Shown here piece by piece: positions 24,052 to 34,419 of a DNA stretch of 64,000 nt. Every line of letters begins with the position of its first letter. The stretch's first letter is position 1. Position numbers and translations under genes: made by a program. The notes beneath the pieces are model-generated. The model saw only the letters and a program-made list of their open reading frames with translations, ran no database searches and was not told where the DNA came from. Origin of the DNA: Streptomyces sp. RFCAC02 (GTDB lineage Bacteria; Actinomycetota; Actinomycetes; Streptomycetales; Streptomycetaceae); contig NZ_SAUH01000001.1 of the NCBI RefSeq assembly GCF_004193175.1, positions 4,993,501 to 5,057,500 on the forward strand. Reading direction: 5' to 3'.

Positions 24052-25008
24052 TCACTCGCCCCGCGTGAAGGTGCGGCGGTACTCGCTCGGCGTGGTGCCG
24101 AGGATGCGCTGGAAGTGCAGCCGCAGGTTCGCGCCGGTGCCGAGACCGACGTCGGCGGCGATCTGCTCGACGCTGCGCTGCGACCGTTCGAGCAGTTCAC
24201 GGGCCAGGTCGACGCGGGCGCGCATCACCCACTGCATCGGCGTGTACCCGGTCTCCTCGACGAAGCGCCGGGAGAACGTGCGCGGCGAGACCTCGGCCTG
24301 CCGCGCCAGGGCGTCGAGGGTGAGGTTGTCGCCGAGCCGGTGCAGCGCCCACTCACGGGTGGCGGCGAACCGTTCGCCCAGCGGCTCGGGGACGCTGCGC
24401 GGCACGTACTGGGCCTGGCCGCCGCTGCGGTAGGGCGCCGCGACCAGGCGCCTGGCCGCGTGGTTGGACGCGGCCACCCCGAGGTCGCCGCGCAGGATGT
24501 GCAGGCACAGGTCGATGCCGGACGCGGCGCCCGCCGAGGTGAGCACGCTGCCCTCGTCGACGAACAGCACGTTCTCGTCGACCCGGACGAGCGGATGCCT
24601 CGCGGCGAGCGCCCGCGTGTAGTGCCAGTGCGTCGTGGCGCGCCGGCCGTCGAGCAGGCCGGTGGCGGCGAGCGCGAAGGCGCCCGTCGAGATGGCGGCG
24701 AGCCGCGCGCCCCGGCCGTGGGCGGTGACCAGGGCGTCGACAACGGCCCGCGGCGGGTCGTCCCGGTCCGGGGCGCGGTAGCCGGGGACGAACACGATGT
24801 CGGCCCACGCGAGCGCGTCGAGGCCGTGAGCGACGTGGTAGGCGAGGCCGTCGCCGCCGGCCACGGGTCCGGGCGCCGCGCCGCACACCCGTACCTCGTA
24901 CGGCATGCTCGCGCGGGTCGTGAAGACCTGCGCGGGGATCCCGACGTCGAGCGGCTTGGCGCCGTCGAGCACGAGGACGGCGACGCGATGCAGTCGGTGG
25001 TCCGGCAC
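24052..25008 (-). CDS. GlxA-family regulator (DJ-1/PfpI domain plus AraC helix-turn-helix)
   Basis: The 318-residue protein has an N-terminal amidotransferase-like domain (VAVLVLDGAKPLDV, FVPGYRAPD, STGAFALAATGLLDGR) and two C-terminal AraC helix-turn-helix motifs (LDALARQAEVSPRTFSRRF, then VEQIAADVGLGTGANLRLHF). GlxA-type proteins are transcriptional activators. The normal DJ-1 nucleophile Cys is replaced (ISTGA), as usual in this subgroup. The start is uncertain: the GTG at 25008 lacks a Shine-Dalgarno sequence. It is divergent from the permease at 25162, its likely target. Confidence 0.88.
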   Translation of the reverse strand: MPDHRLHRVAVLVLDGAKPLDVGIPAQVFTTRASMPYEVRVCGAAPGPVAGGDGLAYHVAHGLDALAWADIVFVPGYRAPDRDDPPRAVVDALVTAHGRGARLAAISTGAFALAATGLLDGRRATTHWHYTRALAARHPLVRVDENVLFVDEGSVLTSAGAASGIDLCLHILRGDLGVAASNHAARRLVAAPYRSGGQAQYVPRSVPEPLGERFAATREWALHRLGDNLTLDALARQAEVSPRTFSRRFVEETGYTPMQWVMRARVDLARELLERSQRSVEQIAADVGLGTGANLRLHFQRILGTTPSEYRRTFTRGE

Positions 25009-25161
25009 ACGAGGAGGGTACGCGGGGCGCGGCACGGTACGCCCGTCACCGGATGTTCGCGGCACGGTCGGGCGGCCGTCTCCCGGCCGACGTGCGAGCC
25101 GCCCATCGTGGCCCGACGCCGGATCCCGTCGGGAACGGCCCGGCCGCCGGGGGAGTGGGGC

Positions 25162-26424
25162 ATGAGCGGACCGCCGACCGCCGTTCGGACGCTGGGTCTG
25201 CGGGACGCCGTGGTGATCGGCCTGGGCGCGATGCTCGGCGCGGGCGTCTTCGCCGCCCTGGCGCCGGCCGCCCACGCCGCCGGCTCCGGACTCCTGATCG
25301 GCCTCGCGCTCGCGGCGGTCGTCGCCCACTGCAACGCCACCTCCACCGCCCGGCTCGCCGCGGTCCATCCGGTCTCCGGCGGCGCCTACGTGTACGGGCG
25401 CGAGCGGCTCGGCGACTTCTGGGGCCACCTGGCCGGATGGGGCTTCGTCGTCGGCAAGACGGCCTCCTGCGCGGCGATGGCGATGACGGCCGGCTCGTAC
25501 GTGTGGCCGGGACGGGAGGGCGCCGTCGCGGTCGCGGCGGTGGTGGCGCTCACCGCCGTGAACTGCGCGGGAGTGCAGAAGTCGGCCCGGGTGACCCGCG
25601 TGATCGTGGCGCTGGTCCTGGCCGTGCTCGCCGCCGTGGTGGCCGCCGCCCTCACGTCCGGCGCCTCGGACGCGGCCCGGCTGCACCTCGGCGGCGAGGT
25701 GAGCGCCGGCGGGGTGCTCGGGTCGGCCGGTCTGCTGTTCTTCGCGTTCGCCGGGTACGCGCGCATCGCCACCCTCGCCGAGGAGGTACGGGACCCGGCG
25801 GTCACCATTCCCCGGGCCGTTCCCGTCGCGCTCGGCATCACCCTGGTGGTCTACGCGGCCGTCGCTCTCGCCGTCCTCGCGGTCCTCGGCCCGGAGAGGC
25901 TGGCGGATGCCCCGGCGCCGCTCGCCGACGCGGTCCGGGCGGCCGGGGCGGACCGGCTCGTGCCCGTCGTCCGCGCCGGGGCGGCCGTCGCGGCGCTCGG
26001 TTCGCTGCTCGCGCTGCTCCTCGGCGTCTCCCGCACCACGCTCGCGATGGCCCGCGACCGGCACCTGCCGCACGTCCTGGCCGCGGTGCACCCGAGGACC
26101 CGGGTGCCGGTGCGCGCCGAACTCGCGGTCGGCGCGGTGGTGGCGGTGCTCGCCGTCACCGTGGACCTGCGCGGGGCGATCGGCTTCTCGTCCTTCGGCG
26201 TGCTGGTCTACTACGCGGTGGCCAACGCCTCCGCGTGGACGCTCGCGCCGGACGAGGGCCGCCCGCCGCGCGTCGTACCCGCCCTGGGGCTGGCCGGCTG
26301 TCTGGTGCTGGCGTTCGCCCTGCCGCTCTCCTCGGTGCTCGCCGGGGCCGCGGTACTGACGTTCGGTGCTGTTCTGTACGGGGTGCGCCGTGTCGTGTCC
26401 GGAACGGCGCGGGCGCGTCGCTGA
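25162..26424 (+). CDS. APC-superfamily amino-acid permease
   Basis: The 420-residue protein has about 12 predicted helices. Helix 1 is the broken helix of the family (VVIGLGAMLGAGVFAAL), and SGGAYVYGRERLGDFWGHLA follows helix 2. It imports or exchanges an amino acid or amine. The ATG at 25162 follows GGGGGAG. It is divergent from the GlxA-type regulator, which may control it. Confidence 0.88.
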   Translation: MSGPPTAVRTLGLRDAVVIGLGAMLGAGVFAALAPAAHAAGSGLLIGLALAAVVAHCNATSTARLAAVHPVSGGAYVYGRERLGDFWGHLAGWGFVVGKTASCAAMAMTAGSYVWPGREGAVAVAAVVALTAVNCAGVQKSARVTRVIVALVLAVLAAVVAAALTSGASDAARLHLGGEVSAGGVLGSAGLLFFAFAGYARIATLAEEVRDPAVTIPRAVPVALGITLVVYAAVALAVLAVLGPERLADAPAPLADAVRAAGADRLVPVVRAGAAVAALGSLLALLLGVSRTTLAMARDRHLPHVLAAVHPRTRVPVRAELAVGAVVAVLAVTVDLRGAIGFSSFGVLVYYAVANASAWTLAPDEGRPPRVVPALGLAGCLVLAFALPLSSVLAGAAVLTFGAVLYGVRRVVSGTARARR

Positions 26425-26440
26425 CCGGCGGCCGGGCGGG

Positions 26441-27862
26441 TCACGTCGGTTCGTCCGCCGGCGCGGGGGACGGCGCGGGCACGGCGGCGGGGGCGCGTCC
26501 GCCGGAGGGCAGGACGCAGGCCAGCGCCGCCGTGGCCACGCACAGCACCGCGACCACCGTGAAGACGGGCCGCAGGGCCGCCCCCGAGCCGGTCCCGTGA
26601 GCGGCGGCCACGGTGACGAGGGCCGCGAGGCCGAGTGCGCCGCCGAGCTGCCGCGTCGTGTTCATCAGCCCCGACGCCGCGCCCGCGTCGCGCGGGTGGG
26701 CGCCGGAGGTCACCGTCGTCGTGATCGGCGTGCTGAGCAGGCCCATGCCCGCCGACATGACGAGCGCGGGGCCGAACAGGCCCACCAGATAGCTGTCGCC
26801 CGGCGCGATACGGCTCTGCCACAGGAACCCCGCTGCGGCCAGCAGGGAACTCGCCACGATCAGCGCGCGGGCACCGAAGCGGCCCATGAGGACGGACGCG
26901 AGACGGGCGCCGGCGATGCCGCCCAGCGTGTGGGGCAGGAAGCCGAGTCCGGTGGCCAGGGCGCCGTAGTGCAGGACCTCCTGCATGTAGAGGGAGAGGA
27001 AGTACCACATCGGGATGAAGCAGGCGCCGGCCACCAGCATGACCGCGTTGCCCGCCCAGACGGGGCGCAGCCGCACCAGGCGGGGCGGTACGAGCGGGTT
27101 GCCCGACGGGCGGCGTTCGACCAGGACCAGTGCCGTCAGCAGGACGGCGCCGCCCCCGAGTCCGGTCAGGGTCGCCGGGCCGGTCCAGCCGTCGCGCTGG
27201 GCCTGCGTCATGCCCCAGACGAGGGCGGTGACGCCGCCGGTCGCCAGGACCGCGCCGGGCAGGTCGAGGGCGCGGCGTGCCGTCGCAGGCCGGTCGGCGG
27301 GCAGCAGCCGGAGCGCGGCGACGGCGGCGATCGCGCCGACCGGCACGTTGATCAGCAGCGTCCACCGCCACGACAGGCCGTCGGTGAGGATTCCGCCCAG
27401 GAGGTTGCCGGTGGCGCCGCCGGCGGAGCTGACGGCGGACCACACCGCCAGCGCGCGGGTGCGTGCCGGGCCTTCGCCGAACGTCGTCGTCAGCACGGTG
27501 AGGGTGGCCGGGGCGAGCACGGCGGCCCCGAGGCCCTGGACGGCGCGCATCGCGGTCAGGACGCCGGGCGCGGTGGCGAGGCCGCCGGCCAGGCTCGCGA
27601 CGGTGAACAGGCCGAGGCCGGCGAGCAGGACGCGCCGGCGCCCGTACAGGTCGGCCAGCCGTCCGCCGAGCAGCAGGAAACCGGCGAACGCGAGGGCATA
27701 GCCGTTCACGACCCACTGCAGCCCCACCGCGTCGAAACCGAGGTCCGTGCGGAGCGAGGGCAGGGCCACGTTCACGACGGACACGTCCAGCACGACCATG
27801 AACTGCGCCGCGCACGCGAGGCGCAGCACGCCGGTCGCGCGGGCGTCGTGGTGTCCCATCAT
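26441..27862 (-). CDS. MFS drug efflux transporter, 14-helix DHA2 family
   Basis: The 473-residue protein shows DHA2 signatures: QFMVVLDVSVVNVALPSL in helix 1, LGGRLADLYGRRRVLL between helices 2 and 3, and a 14-helix hydropathy pattern. It probably exports a hydrophobic drug or natural product by proton antiport. Two adjacent ATGs (27862 and 27859) are possible starts. It is divergent from a TetR gene, with a palindrome in the promoter. Confidence 0.92.
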   Translation of the reverse strand: MMGHHDARATGVLRLACAAQFMVVLDVSVVNVALPSLRTDLGFDAVGLQWVVNGYALAFAGFLLLGGRLADLYGRRRVLLAGLGLFTVASLAGGLATAPGVLTAMRAVQGLGAAVLAPATLTVLTTTFGEGPARTRALAVWSAVSSAGGATGNLLGGILTDGLSWRWTLLINVPVGAIAAVAALRLLPADRPATARRALDLPGAVLATGGVTALVWGMTQAQRDGWTGPATLTGLGGGAVLLTALVLVERRPSGNPLVPPRLVRLRPVWAGNAVMLVAGACFIPMWYFLSLYMQEVLHYGALATGLGFLPHTLGGIAGARLASVLMGRFGARALIVASSLLAAAGFLWQSRIAPGDSYLVGLFGPALVMSAGMGLLSTPITTTVTSGAHPRDAGAASGLMNTTRQLGGALGLAALVTVAAAHGTGSGAALRPVFTVVAVLCVATAALACVLPSGGRAPAAVPAPSPAPADEPT

Positions 27863-27889
27863 TCCCCGTCCCGTGGTGGGCTGTTGGTA

Positions 27890-27901
27890 GTACAGCTGTA
27901 C
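27890..27901. promoter_or_regulatory. TetR operator between efflux pump and regulator
   Basis: The perfect 12-bp palindrome GTACAGCTGTAC has flanking TGGTA (27885-27889) and TACCA (27899-27903) arms. It lies 28 bases from the pump start and 39 from the regulator start, as expected for a TetR repressor of both. Confidence 0.65.
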
Positions 27902-27940
27902 CATGAAAACGTCGGGGACGAGGGGAAGGAGGGGCCGCGG

Positions 27941-28543
27941 ATGCCGAAGAGGGTCGACCACGGCGAGCGCCGGGCGCACATCGCCGACGCGCTGGTACGG
28001 CTCGCCGCCCGCGAGGGCCTGCACACGGTCACGCTGCGCGGCGTCGCGGCCGAGGCGGGGATGTCGCTCAATCTGGTGCAGTACTACTTCGCCACGAAGG
28101 CGGAGCTGCTGCGCGCCACGCTGGACCACCTGGAGGCCGGGAGCCATGAGCGATGGGCGGCGCGGCTGCGTGCGCTGCCGCGGCCGGTGACGGCGCGGGC
28201 CTACCTGGAGGCGTTCTGCGCCGAGGCCCTGCCGGGGGACGGGCCGAGCCGCGCGTTCCAGCTCGTGTGGACGTCGTACGCCGTCCTCGCGATGACGGAC
28301 CCCGAGCTGGCGGCGCAGCCGTTCGTGGCGGGTCCCGACCGGCTGGAGGCGCAGCTCACGGAGGTGCTGAGCGAGGCGCACGCGGCGGGGGAGCTGACCG
28401 CCGGCGCCGAGCCGGCCACCGAGGCCGCCCGACTGCTGGCGCTCACCCACGGTCTGGGCACGAGCGTCCTGGTCGGGCAGCGCACGGCGGAGCGGGCGGC
28501 GGCGGTCCTCGGCGCGCACCTGGACGCGCTCTTCGCCCGCTGA
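27941..28543 (+). CDS. TetR-family regulator of the divergent efflux pump
   Basis: The 200-residue protein has a helix-turn-helix at about residues 25-50 (TLRGVAAEAGMSLNLVQYYF) and a TetR C-terminal ligand domain containing AFQLVWTSYAVLAMTDPELA. The ATG at 27941 follows GAAGGAGGGG. Divergent arrangement and the palindrome at 27890 indicate repression of the DHA2 pump, relieved by a pump substrate. Confidence 0.93.
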   Translation: MPKRVDHGERRAHIADALVRLAAREGLHTVTLRGVAAEAGMSLNLVQYYFATKAELLRATLDHLEAGSHERWAARLRALPRPVTARAYLEAFCAEALPGDGPSRAFQLVWTSYAVLAMTDPELAAQPFVAGPDRLEAQLTEVLSEAHAAGELTAGAEPATEAARLLALTHGLGTSVLVGQRTAERAAAVLGAHLDALFAR

Positions 28544-28559
28544 CCGGGCCGCGCCGGGG

Positions 28560-28970
28560 TCAGGCGCGTTCCAGCAGCTCCTTGAGGGCGGCGAGGTCGG
28601 CGGCCACCATGCCGGCGTCGCGCCGGAACTCGTCGTCGCTCATTCCGGCGAGGCGGCGCAGGGTGAAGACGACCTCGCTGCCCTCACCGTCCGCGATCAC
28701 CCGCAGGGGGTTGTACACGGTCTCGCCGGACGGCAGCACGACGTCGTGGTCGAGGACGCCGAACGGGTTGCGGGGCGCGAACTCGACGGTGACCCGCCCC
28801 ATCGGCGACGACTCCGCCACCCACTGACCGTCGACGCGGACGACGGAATCGCCGAGGCCCCGCGCCCACCGGGGGAGGTTCTCGGGATCCGCGGTGAAGT
28901 CGTACACGTCCTGGACGGGGCGGTCGATGTGGACACTGATGTGCTGCGAGTGCGATGACGAGACGTTCAT
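28560..28970 (-). CDS. SRPBCC (START/polyketide-cyclase-like) protein
   Basis: The 136-residue protein matches the helix-grip fold: SQHISVHIDRPVQDVYDF at the start, GRVTVEFAPRNPFGVLDHDV in the middle and a long C-terminal helix ending LAALKELLERA. Such proteins bind hydrophobic ligands or act as cyclases or lipid carriers. An in-frame ATG at 29012 would add a hydrophobic 14-residue leader; neither start has a good ribosome-binding site, so 28970 is a choice by homology pattern. Confidence 0.78.
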   Translation of the reverse strand: MNVSSSHSQHISVHIDRPVQDVYDFTADPENLPRWARGLGDSVVRVDGQWVAESSPMGRVTVEFAPRNPFGVLDHDVVLPSGETVYNPLRVIADGEGSEVVFTLRRLAGMSDDEFRRDAGMVAADLAALKELLERA

Positions 28971-29082
28971 GACGGCGAAAGTACCGACCAGGAGCAGCAC
29001 CGTCTTGAACATTCCGGCCGCGGCTCAACCGATCCCACGGACCAACTTCTCCAACGCCTCGTCCCCCGTCGCGGCCCGGTGT

Positions 29083-29109
29083 GGCGCGGCGGTTGGTGGC
29101 CGCCGCGCC
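29083..29109 (-). terminator. Terminator of the xylanase gene
   Basis: GGCGCGGCGG (29083-29092) pairs perfectly with 29100-29109 around a 7-nt loop, 18 bases after the xylanase stop. Confidence 0.6.
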
Positions 29110-29126
29110 GGTGGGGGGTGGCCGTC

Positions 29127-30344
<1,218 letters not shown>

Positions 30345-30346
30345 TC

Positions 30347-30398
30347 AGTGTTGGACCGGCCCCTGGGGTTGTCAACGGTTCCCGCAAAAGTTCCGGAA
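30347..30398 (-). promoter_or_regulatory. Candidate xylanase promoter and TTCCGGAA dyad
   Basis: On the minus strand a consensus-like -35 TTGACA (30375-30370) is followed, after 17 bases, by AACACT (30352-30347) as a weak -10. A TTCCGGAA palindrome at 30391-30398 lies just upstream, where a regulator could bind. This predicts a leader of about 180 bases before the xylanase start. The remainder of the 375-bp gap shows no gene. Confidence 0.4.
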
Positions 30399-30510
30399 GT
30401 GTTGGCCGTTGGGGGATTGAGTGGGGGTGCGTCAGCCCTGGTCAGGCCGTGTGGTCCGCGAGGCGGGCGGAGTCGGGGAGCGTGAATGGGGGTTGGGGGA
30501 GTGATGAACT

Positions 30511-30524
30511 CCGAAAGTTTTCGG
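30511..30524. promoter_or_regulatory. CCGAAA-N2-TTTCGG inverted repeat
   Basis: A 14-bp dyad lies 13 bases past the response-regulator stop and upstream of the xylanase promoter. GAAA/TTTC dyads are typical of xylanase and xylosidase control regions in Streptomyces, so it may be an upstream xylanase operator (inference). Confidence 0.35.
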
Positions 30525-30536
30525 TGGTGTTCCGGA

Positions 30537-31232
30537 TTATGTCGCAGGGCGCCAGTGGTAGCCGACCTCGGGGCGGCCCACGGCGCCGTAGCGCGGCACG
30601 CGCTCCGCGTTCCCGATGGCGACCAGGTGCTCCAGGTAACGGCGCGCCGTGATCCGTGACATGCCGGCCCGTGCGCCCGTCTCGGCCGCCGTGACACCCT
30701 CTTCGCCGGCCGCCCGGATGATGCGTGTCACGGCCGCAAGCGTCGGCCCGCTCATGCCCTTCGGCAACGCCACGGGCTGCGGCGCGCGCAGCGCGGCCAG
30801 GGCGCGGTCCACCTCGTCCTGGCCGCCCGCCTCCCCGGCCGCCGCGCGGTACTCGGCGTAGCGCGTCAACCGGTCGCGCAGCGTGGGGAAGGCGAATGGC
30901 TTCAGCACGTACTGCACGACGCCGAGGGACACGCTGTCGCGGACCACCGCCAGGTCGCGGGCCGACGTCACCGCGATCACGTCGGCGCCGTGCCCCGCCG
31001 CCCGCAGCGCGCGCACGAGCGCGAGACCGTGCCCGTCCGGCAGGTAGAGGTCGAGCAGCAGCAGATCGACCGGTGTGCGGCCGAGGAAACGGCGCGCCTC
31101 CGCAACACTGTGTGCGGTGCCGCGCACGGCGAAGCCCGGGACCCGCTCCACGTACCGGCCGTGCGCCTCGGCGGCGAGCGGATCGTCCTCCACGACGAGC
31201 ACGCCGATCGCGTCCGCCTCCGCGCCGGTCAC
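30537..31232 (-). CDS. Response regulator, CitB/DcuR type
   Basis: The 231-residue protein has a receiver domain with phosphoacceptor Asp61 (LLLLDLYLPDGHG), the acidic pair VEDD, and LKPF. A C-terminal winged-helix region includes GVTAAETGARAGMSRITARR. Its GTG start overlaps the kinase stop by 4 bases. It is paired with the CitA-type kinase and lies opposite dctA, so it most likely activates C4-dicarboxylate or citrate uptake. Confidence 0.94.
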   Translation of the reverse strand: MTGAEADAIGVLVVEDDPLAAEAHGRYVERVPGFAVRGTAHSVAEARRFLGRTPVDLLLLDLYLPDGHGLALVRALRAAGHGADVIAVTSARDLAVVRDSVSLGVVQYVLKPFAFPTLRDRLTRYAEYRAAAGEAGGQDEVDRALAALRAPQPVALPKGMSGPTLAAVTRIIRAAGEEGVTAAETGARAGMSRITARRYLEHLVAIGNAERVPRYGAVGRPEVGYHWRPAT

Positions 31233-32863
31233 GCCGGGACCTCCGCGCGCAGCGGGAGCCGGACCGTGAAACAGGCGCCGGCCTCCCGGCCGGTCTCCGC
31301 CTCGATCGTGCCGCCGTGCCGGCGGACCGTCTGCCCGACCAGCGCCAGGCCGAGGCCGCGGCCCGGCCCCTTCGTGGACCAGCCGCGCCGGAACGCCCCG
31401 GCCGCGGCCTCCGGCGTCATGCCGGGGCCGGTGTCGCGGACCCGCAGCAGCAGCTCGCCGCCGGTCGTGCCCGCCGTGACGGTGACGCGGGCGGGACCGG
31501 CGGGCCCGACCGGACCGGCGGCGGCGTCGAGGGCGTTGTCGATCAGGTTGCCGAGGACGGTGACCAGGTCGCGGGCCGGCAGCCGGTCGGGCAGGACGCC
31601 GTCGTCGATGCGGCTGTCGTCGGTGAGGACCAGTTCGACGCCGCGTTCCGCCGCCTCCGCGGCCTTGCCGAGGAGCAGCGCGGCGAGCACCGGCTCGGCG
31701 ACCGCGGCCACCACCCGGTCGGTGAGCGCCTGGGCGAGCTCCAGCTCCGCGGTGGCGAACGAGACGGCCTCCTCCGCGCGGCCCAGCTCGATCAGGGAGA
31801 CGACGGTGTGCAGCCGGTTGGCCGTCTCATGGGCCTGCGCGCGCAGCGCCTCGGCGAACCCGCGGGCCGAGTCCAGCTCGCCCGCGAGCGCCCGCAGCTC
31901 CGTGTGGTCGCGCAGGGTGACGACCGTCCCGTGCCGGTCGCCGCCGGACACGGGCGAGCTGTTCACGACGAGGACACGGTCGTCCGTGACATGGACCTCG
32001 TCGACGCGCGGGCCGCCGGACAGCAGGGCCGCGCCGAGCGCGGCGGGCAGCCCGAACGCGGTCACGGGCCGGCCGGTCGGGTCCTCACCGGCGTCCGCGA
32101 GGCCGAGGAGTTCGCGGCCCGCGTCGTTGATCAGCGCGATACGGCCGTCCCCGTCGACGAGGACGAGCCCTTCGCGGACGGCGTGCAGGGTGGCCTGGTG
32201 GTAGTCGTACAGGCGGCTCAGCTCGGCGGCGTTCATGCCGTGCGTGTGGCGGCGCAGCCGCGCGTTGACCGCCCACGTGCCGAGGCCGCCGACGAGCAGG
32301 GCGCCGGCGGCGACGGCGACGAGCGCGGTGACCTGGCCGGCGAGCCGCTCGCCGATCGTGTCCACCGTGATGCCGACGCTGACGAGGGCGGTGATCGCGC
32401 CACTGTCCGGGTCGTGGACGGGCGTGACGACGCGGACGGACCGGCCGAGCGTCCCGGTGTACGTCTCGGTGAACGTCTCCCCGGCGAGCGCCCGCTCCGT
32501 GTGGCCGAGGAACGTCCCACCGATCCGGTCGGGTTCGGGGTGCGTGTAGCGGACACCGTCGGTGTCCATGATCGTGACGAACGTGACGCCGGTGTGCCGG
32601 CGCACCTCCTCGGCGTACGGCTGGAGCGCGTCCGTACGGTCGGAACGGTCCGGCTCGGCGAGGGCGGCGGCCACCGAGGGGGAGTCGGCGATGGCCCGCG
32701 CGGTGGCGGTGACCTGGTCCTCGGCGGCCTCCCGCACCTGGGACCGGTCCGCCAGGTAGGCGAACACGACGCAGCCGGCCACCACGACCGCGACCAGCAG
32801 CGCCTGCAGGGCGAAGAGCTGGCCGGCCAGGCTGCGGGGGCGCGGCGCGCGGGTCAGGGACAT
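31229..32863 (-). CDS. Sensor histidine kinase, CitA/DcuS type
   Basis: The 544-residue kinase has two membrane helices (about 17-38 and 178-199) bracketing an extracytoplasmic PAS-like sensor. A cytoplasmic PAS (about 225-320) follows, then the phospho-accepting His345 in AQAHETANRLHT, and an ATPase domain with NLIDNALDAA, DTGPGM and GRGLGLALV. CitA/DcuS kinases sense citrate or C4-dicarboxylates outside the cell. The start chosen is the ATG at 32863; a longer reading has no helix support. The divergent dctA fits the sensed ligand. Confidence 0.94.
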   Translation of the reverse strand: MSLTRAPRPRSLAGQLFALQALLVAVVVAGCVVFAYLADRSQVREAAEDQVTATARAIADSPSVAAALAEPDRSDRTDALQPYAEEVRRHTGVTFVTIMDTDGVRYTHPEPDRIGGTFLGHTERALAGETFTETYTGTLGRSVRVVTPVHDPDSGAITALVSVGITVDTIGERLAGQVTALVAVAAGALLVGGLGTWAVNARLRRHTHGMNAAELSRLYDYHQATLHAVREGLVLVDGDGRIALINDAGRELLGLADAGEDPTGRPVTAFGLPAALGAALLSGGPRVDEVHVTDDRVLVVNSSPVSGGDRHGTVVTLRDHTELRALAGELDSARGFAEALRAQAHETANRLHTVVSLIELGRAEEAVSFATAELELAQALTDRVVAAVAEPVLAALLLGKAAEAAERGVELVLTDDSRIDDGVLPDRLPARDLVTVLGNLIDNALDAAAGPVGPAGPARVTVTAGTTGGELLLRVRDTGPGMTPEAAAGAFRRGWSTKGPGRGLGLALVGQTVRRHGGTIEAETGREAGACFTVRLPLRAEVPA

Positions 32864-32919
32864 GCGGCCAGTGTGCCGGGAATGGTGCGGTTCCGGCCAC
32901 GACCGTAATGAACACAAGG

Positions 32920-32933
32920 GTGACGGGGGTCAC
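32920..32933. promoter_or_regulatory. GTGAC-N4-GTCAC dyad upstream of dctA
   Basis: A 14-bp inverted repeat lies between the divergent kinase and dctA genes, 54 bases before dctA. It is a candidate site for the CitB-type regulator or a global regulator; unproven. Confidence 0.4.
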
Positions 32934-32987
32934 ATCCGGGTGGATAGTCGCGGCAGCCCACTCCACGACGACGAGGAGGAGCGGACC

Positions 32988-34385
32988 ATGACCGCCCCTG
33001 TCACCGACAAGAACGCCGCACGGCGGCGCGATCGTTCCCACTGGCTGTACCCGGCCGTCATCGTCGCGGTCGTCGCGGGGATCGCGATCGGCCTCGCGGC
33101 CCCCGACGCGGCCGTCGAGCTGAAGCCGCTGGGCACCGGATTCGTCAATCTGATCAAGATGATGATCTCGCCGGTCATCTTCTGCACGATCGTGCTCGGC
33201 ATCGGATCGGTGCGCAAGGCGGCGAAGGTCGGGGCGGTGGGCGGTCTCGCGCTCGGCTACTTCCTCGTCATGTCGACCCTGGCGCTGGCCGTCGGCCTGG
33301 TCGTCGGCAACGTCCTGGAGCCCGGCTCCGGGCTGCACCTCACCGAGGCGACGGCGGAGGCGGGCGCGGCCCAGGCCGAGGGCGCGAGCGAGTCGACCAC
33401 GGACTTCCTGCTCGGCATCATCCCGACGACGATCGTCTCCGCCCTGACGGAGGGCGAGGTGCTGCAGACGCTGCTGGTCGCGCTGCTCGCCGGGTTCGCG
33501 CTGCAGGCGATGGGCGGGGCGGGCGAGCCGCTGCTCCGGGGCGTGCAGCACCTCCAGAAGCTGGTCTTCCGGATGCTGGCCATGATCATGTGGCTGGCGC
33601 CGGTGGGCGCGTTCGGCGCGATGGCGGCCGTCGTCGGCGAGACCGGGACGGACGCGCTGCGGTCGCTCGCCGTCATCATGCTCGGTTTCTACGCCACCTG
33701 CGCGATCTTCGTCTTCGGCATCCTCGGGCTGGTCCTGCGGGTCGTCGCGGGGGTGAACGTCTTCTCGCTGCTGCGCTACCTCGGCCGCGAGTTCCTGCTG
33801 ATCCTGTCCACGTCGTCGTCCGAGTCGGCGCTGCCGCGGCTGATCGCGAAGATGGAGCACGCGGGCGTGAGCCGGCCGGTCGTCGGCATCACCGTGCCGA
33901 CCGGCTACTCGTTCAACCTCGACGGGACGGCGATCTACCTCACGATGGCGTCGCTGTTCATCGCCGAGGCGCTGGGCGACCCGCTGTCGCTGGGGGAGCA
34001 GGTGTCGCTGCTGGCGTTCATGGTCATCGCGTCCAAGGGTGCGGCCGGCGTCACCGGCGCGGGCCTCGCGACGCTCGCGGGCGGTCTCCAGTCGCACCGC
34101 CCCGAACTGCTGGACGGCGTCGGGCTCATCATCGGCATCGACCGTTTCATGAGCGAGGCGCGGGCGCTGACGAACTTCGCGGGCAACGCGATCGCCACCG
34201 TCGTCGTCGGCACCTGGACGAAGGAGATCGACCGCGACCGGATGCGTGCGGTGCTGAGCGGGGACCGGCCGTTCGACGAGACGACCCTCGTGGACGACGG
34301 GCACGGCGCAGGCGGGGACGGGACGGAGGGCGACCGGCCGGCGGTGCCGCCGCAGGAGTCCGTCGGCGCGGGCAGCGCGGGGTAG
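32988..34385 (+). CDS. dctA: C4-dicarboxylate/cation symporter
   Basis: The 465-residue DAACS-family carrier imports succinate, fumarate or malate with protons or sodium. Visible signatures are the serine-rich re-entrant loop LSTSSSESALPRL, the helix-7 motif GYSFNLDGTAIYLTMASLFI, and IIGIDRFMSEARALTNFAGN. An acidic C-terminal tail follows. The ATG at 32988 follows GAGGAGGAG. It is divergent from the CitA/CitB-type system, which probably controls it. Confidence 0.94.
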   Translation: MTAPVTDKNAARRRDRSHWLYPAVIVAVVAGIAIGLAAPDAAVELKPLGTGFVNLIKMMISPVIFCTIVLGIGSVRKAAKVGAVGGLALGYFLVMSTLALAVGLVVGNVLEPGSGLHLTEATAEAGAAQAEGASESTTDFLLGIIPTTIVSALTEGEVLQTLLVALLAGFALQAMGGAGEPLLRGVQHLQKLVFRMLAMIMWLAPVGAFGAMAAVVGETGTDALRSLAVIMLGFYATCAIFVFGILGLVLRVVAGVNVFSLLRYLGREFLLILSTSSSESALPRLIAKMEHAGVSRPVVGITVPTGYSFNLDGTAIYLTMASLFIAEALGDPLSLGEQVSLLAFMVIASKGAAGVTGAGLATLAGGLQSHRPELLDGVGLIIGIDRFMSEARALTNFAGNAIATVVVGTWTKEIDRDRMRAVLSGDRPFDETTLVDDGHGAGGDGTEGDRPAVPPQESVGAGSAG

Positions 34386-34419
34386 CCGCTGGAGGGGCGC
34401 CGCCGGCGGGCGTACGGGG

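Noticed and set aside
22720-25161. Open frame continuing upstream of the amino-acid permease
   Set aside because: It runs antisense through gap and the GlxA-type regulator; only the part from the ATG at 25162 is permease-like.
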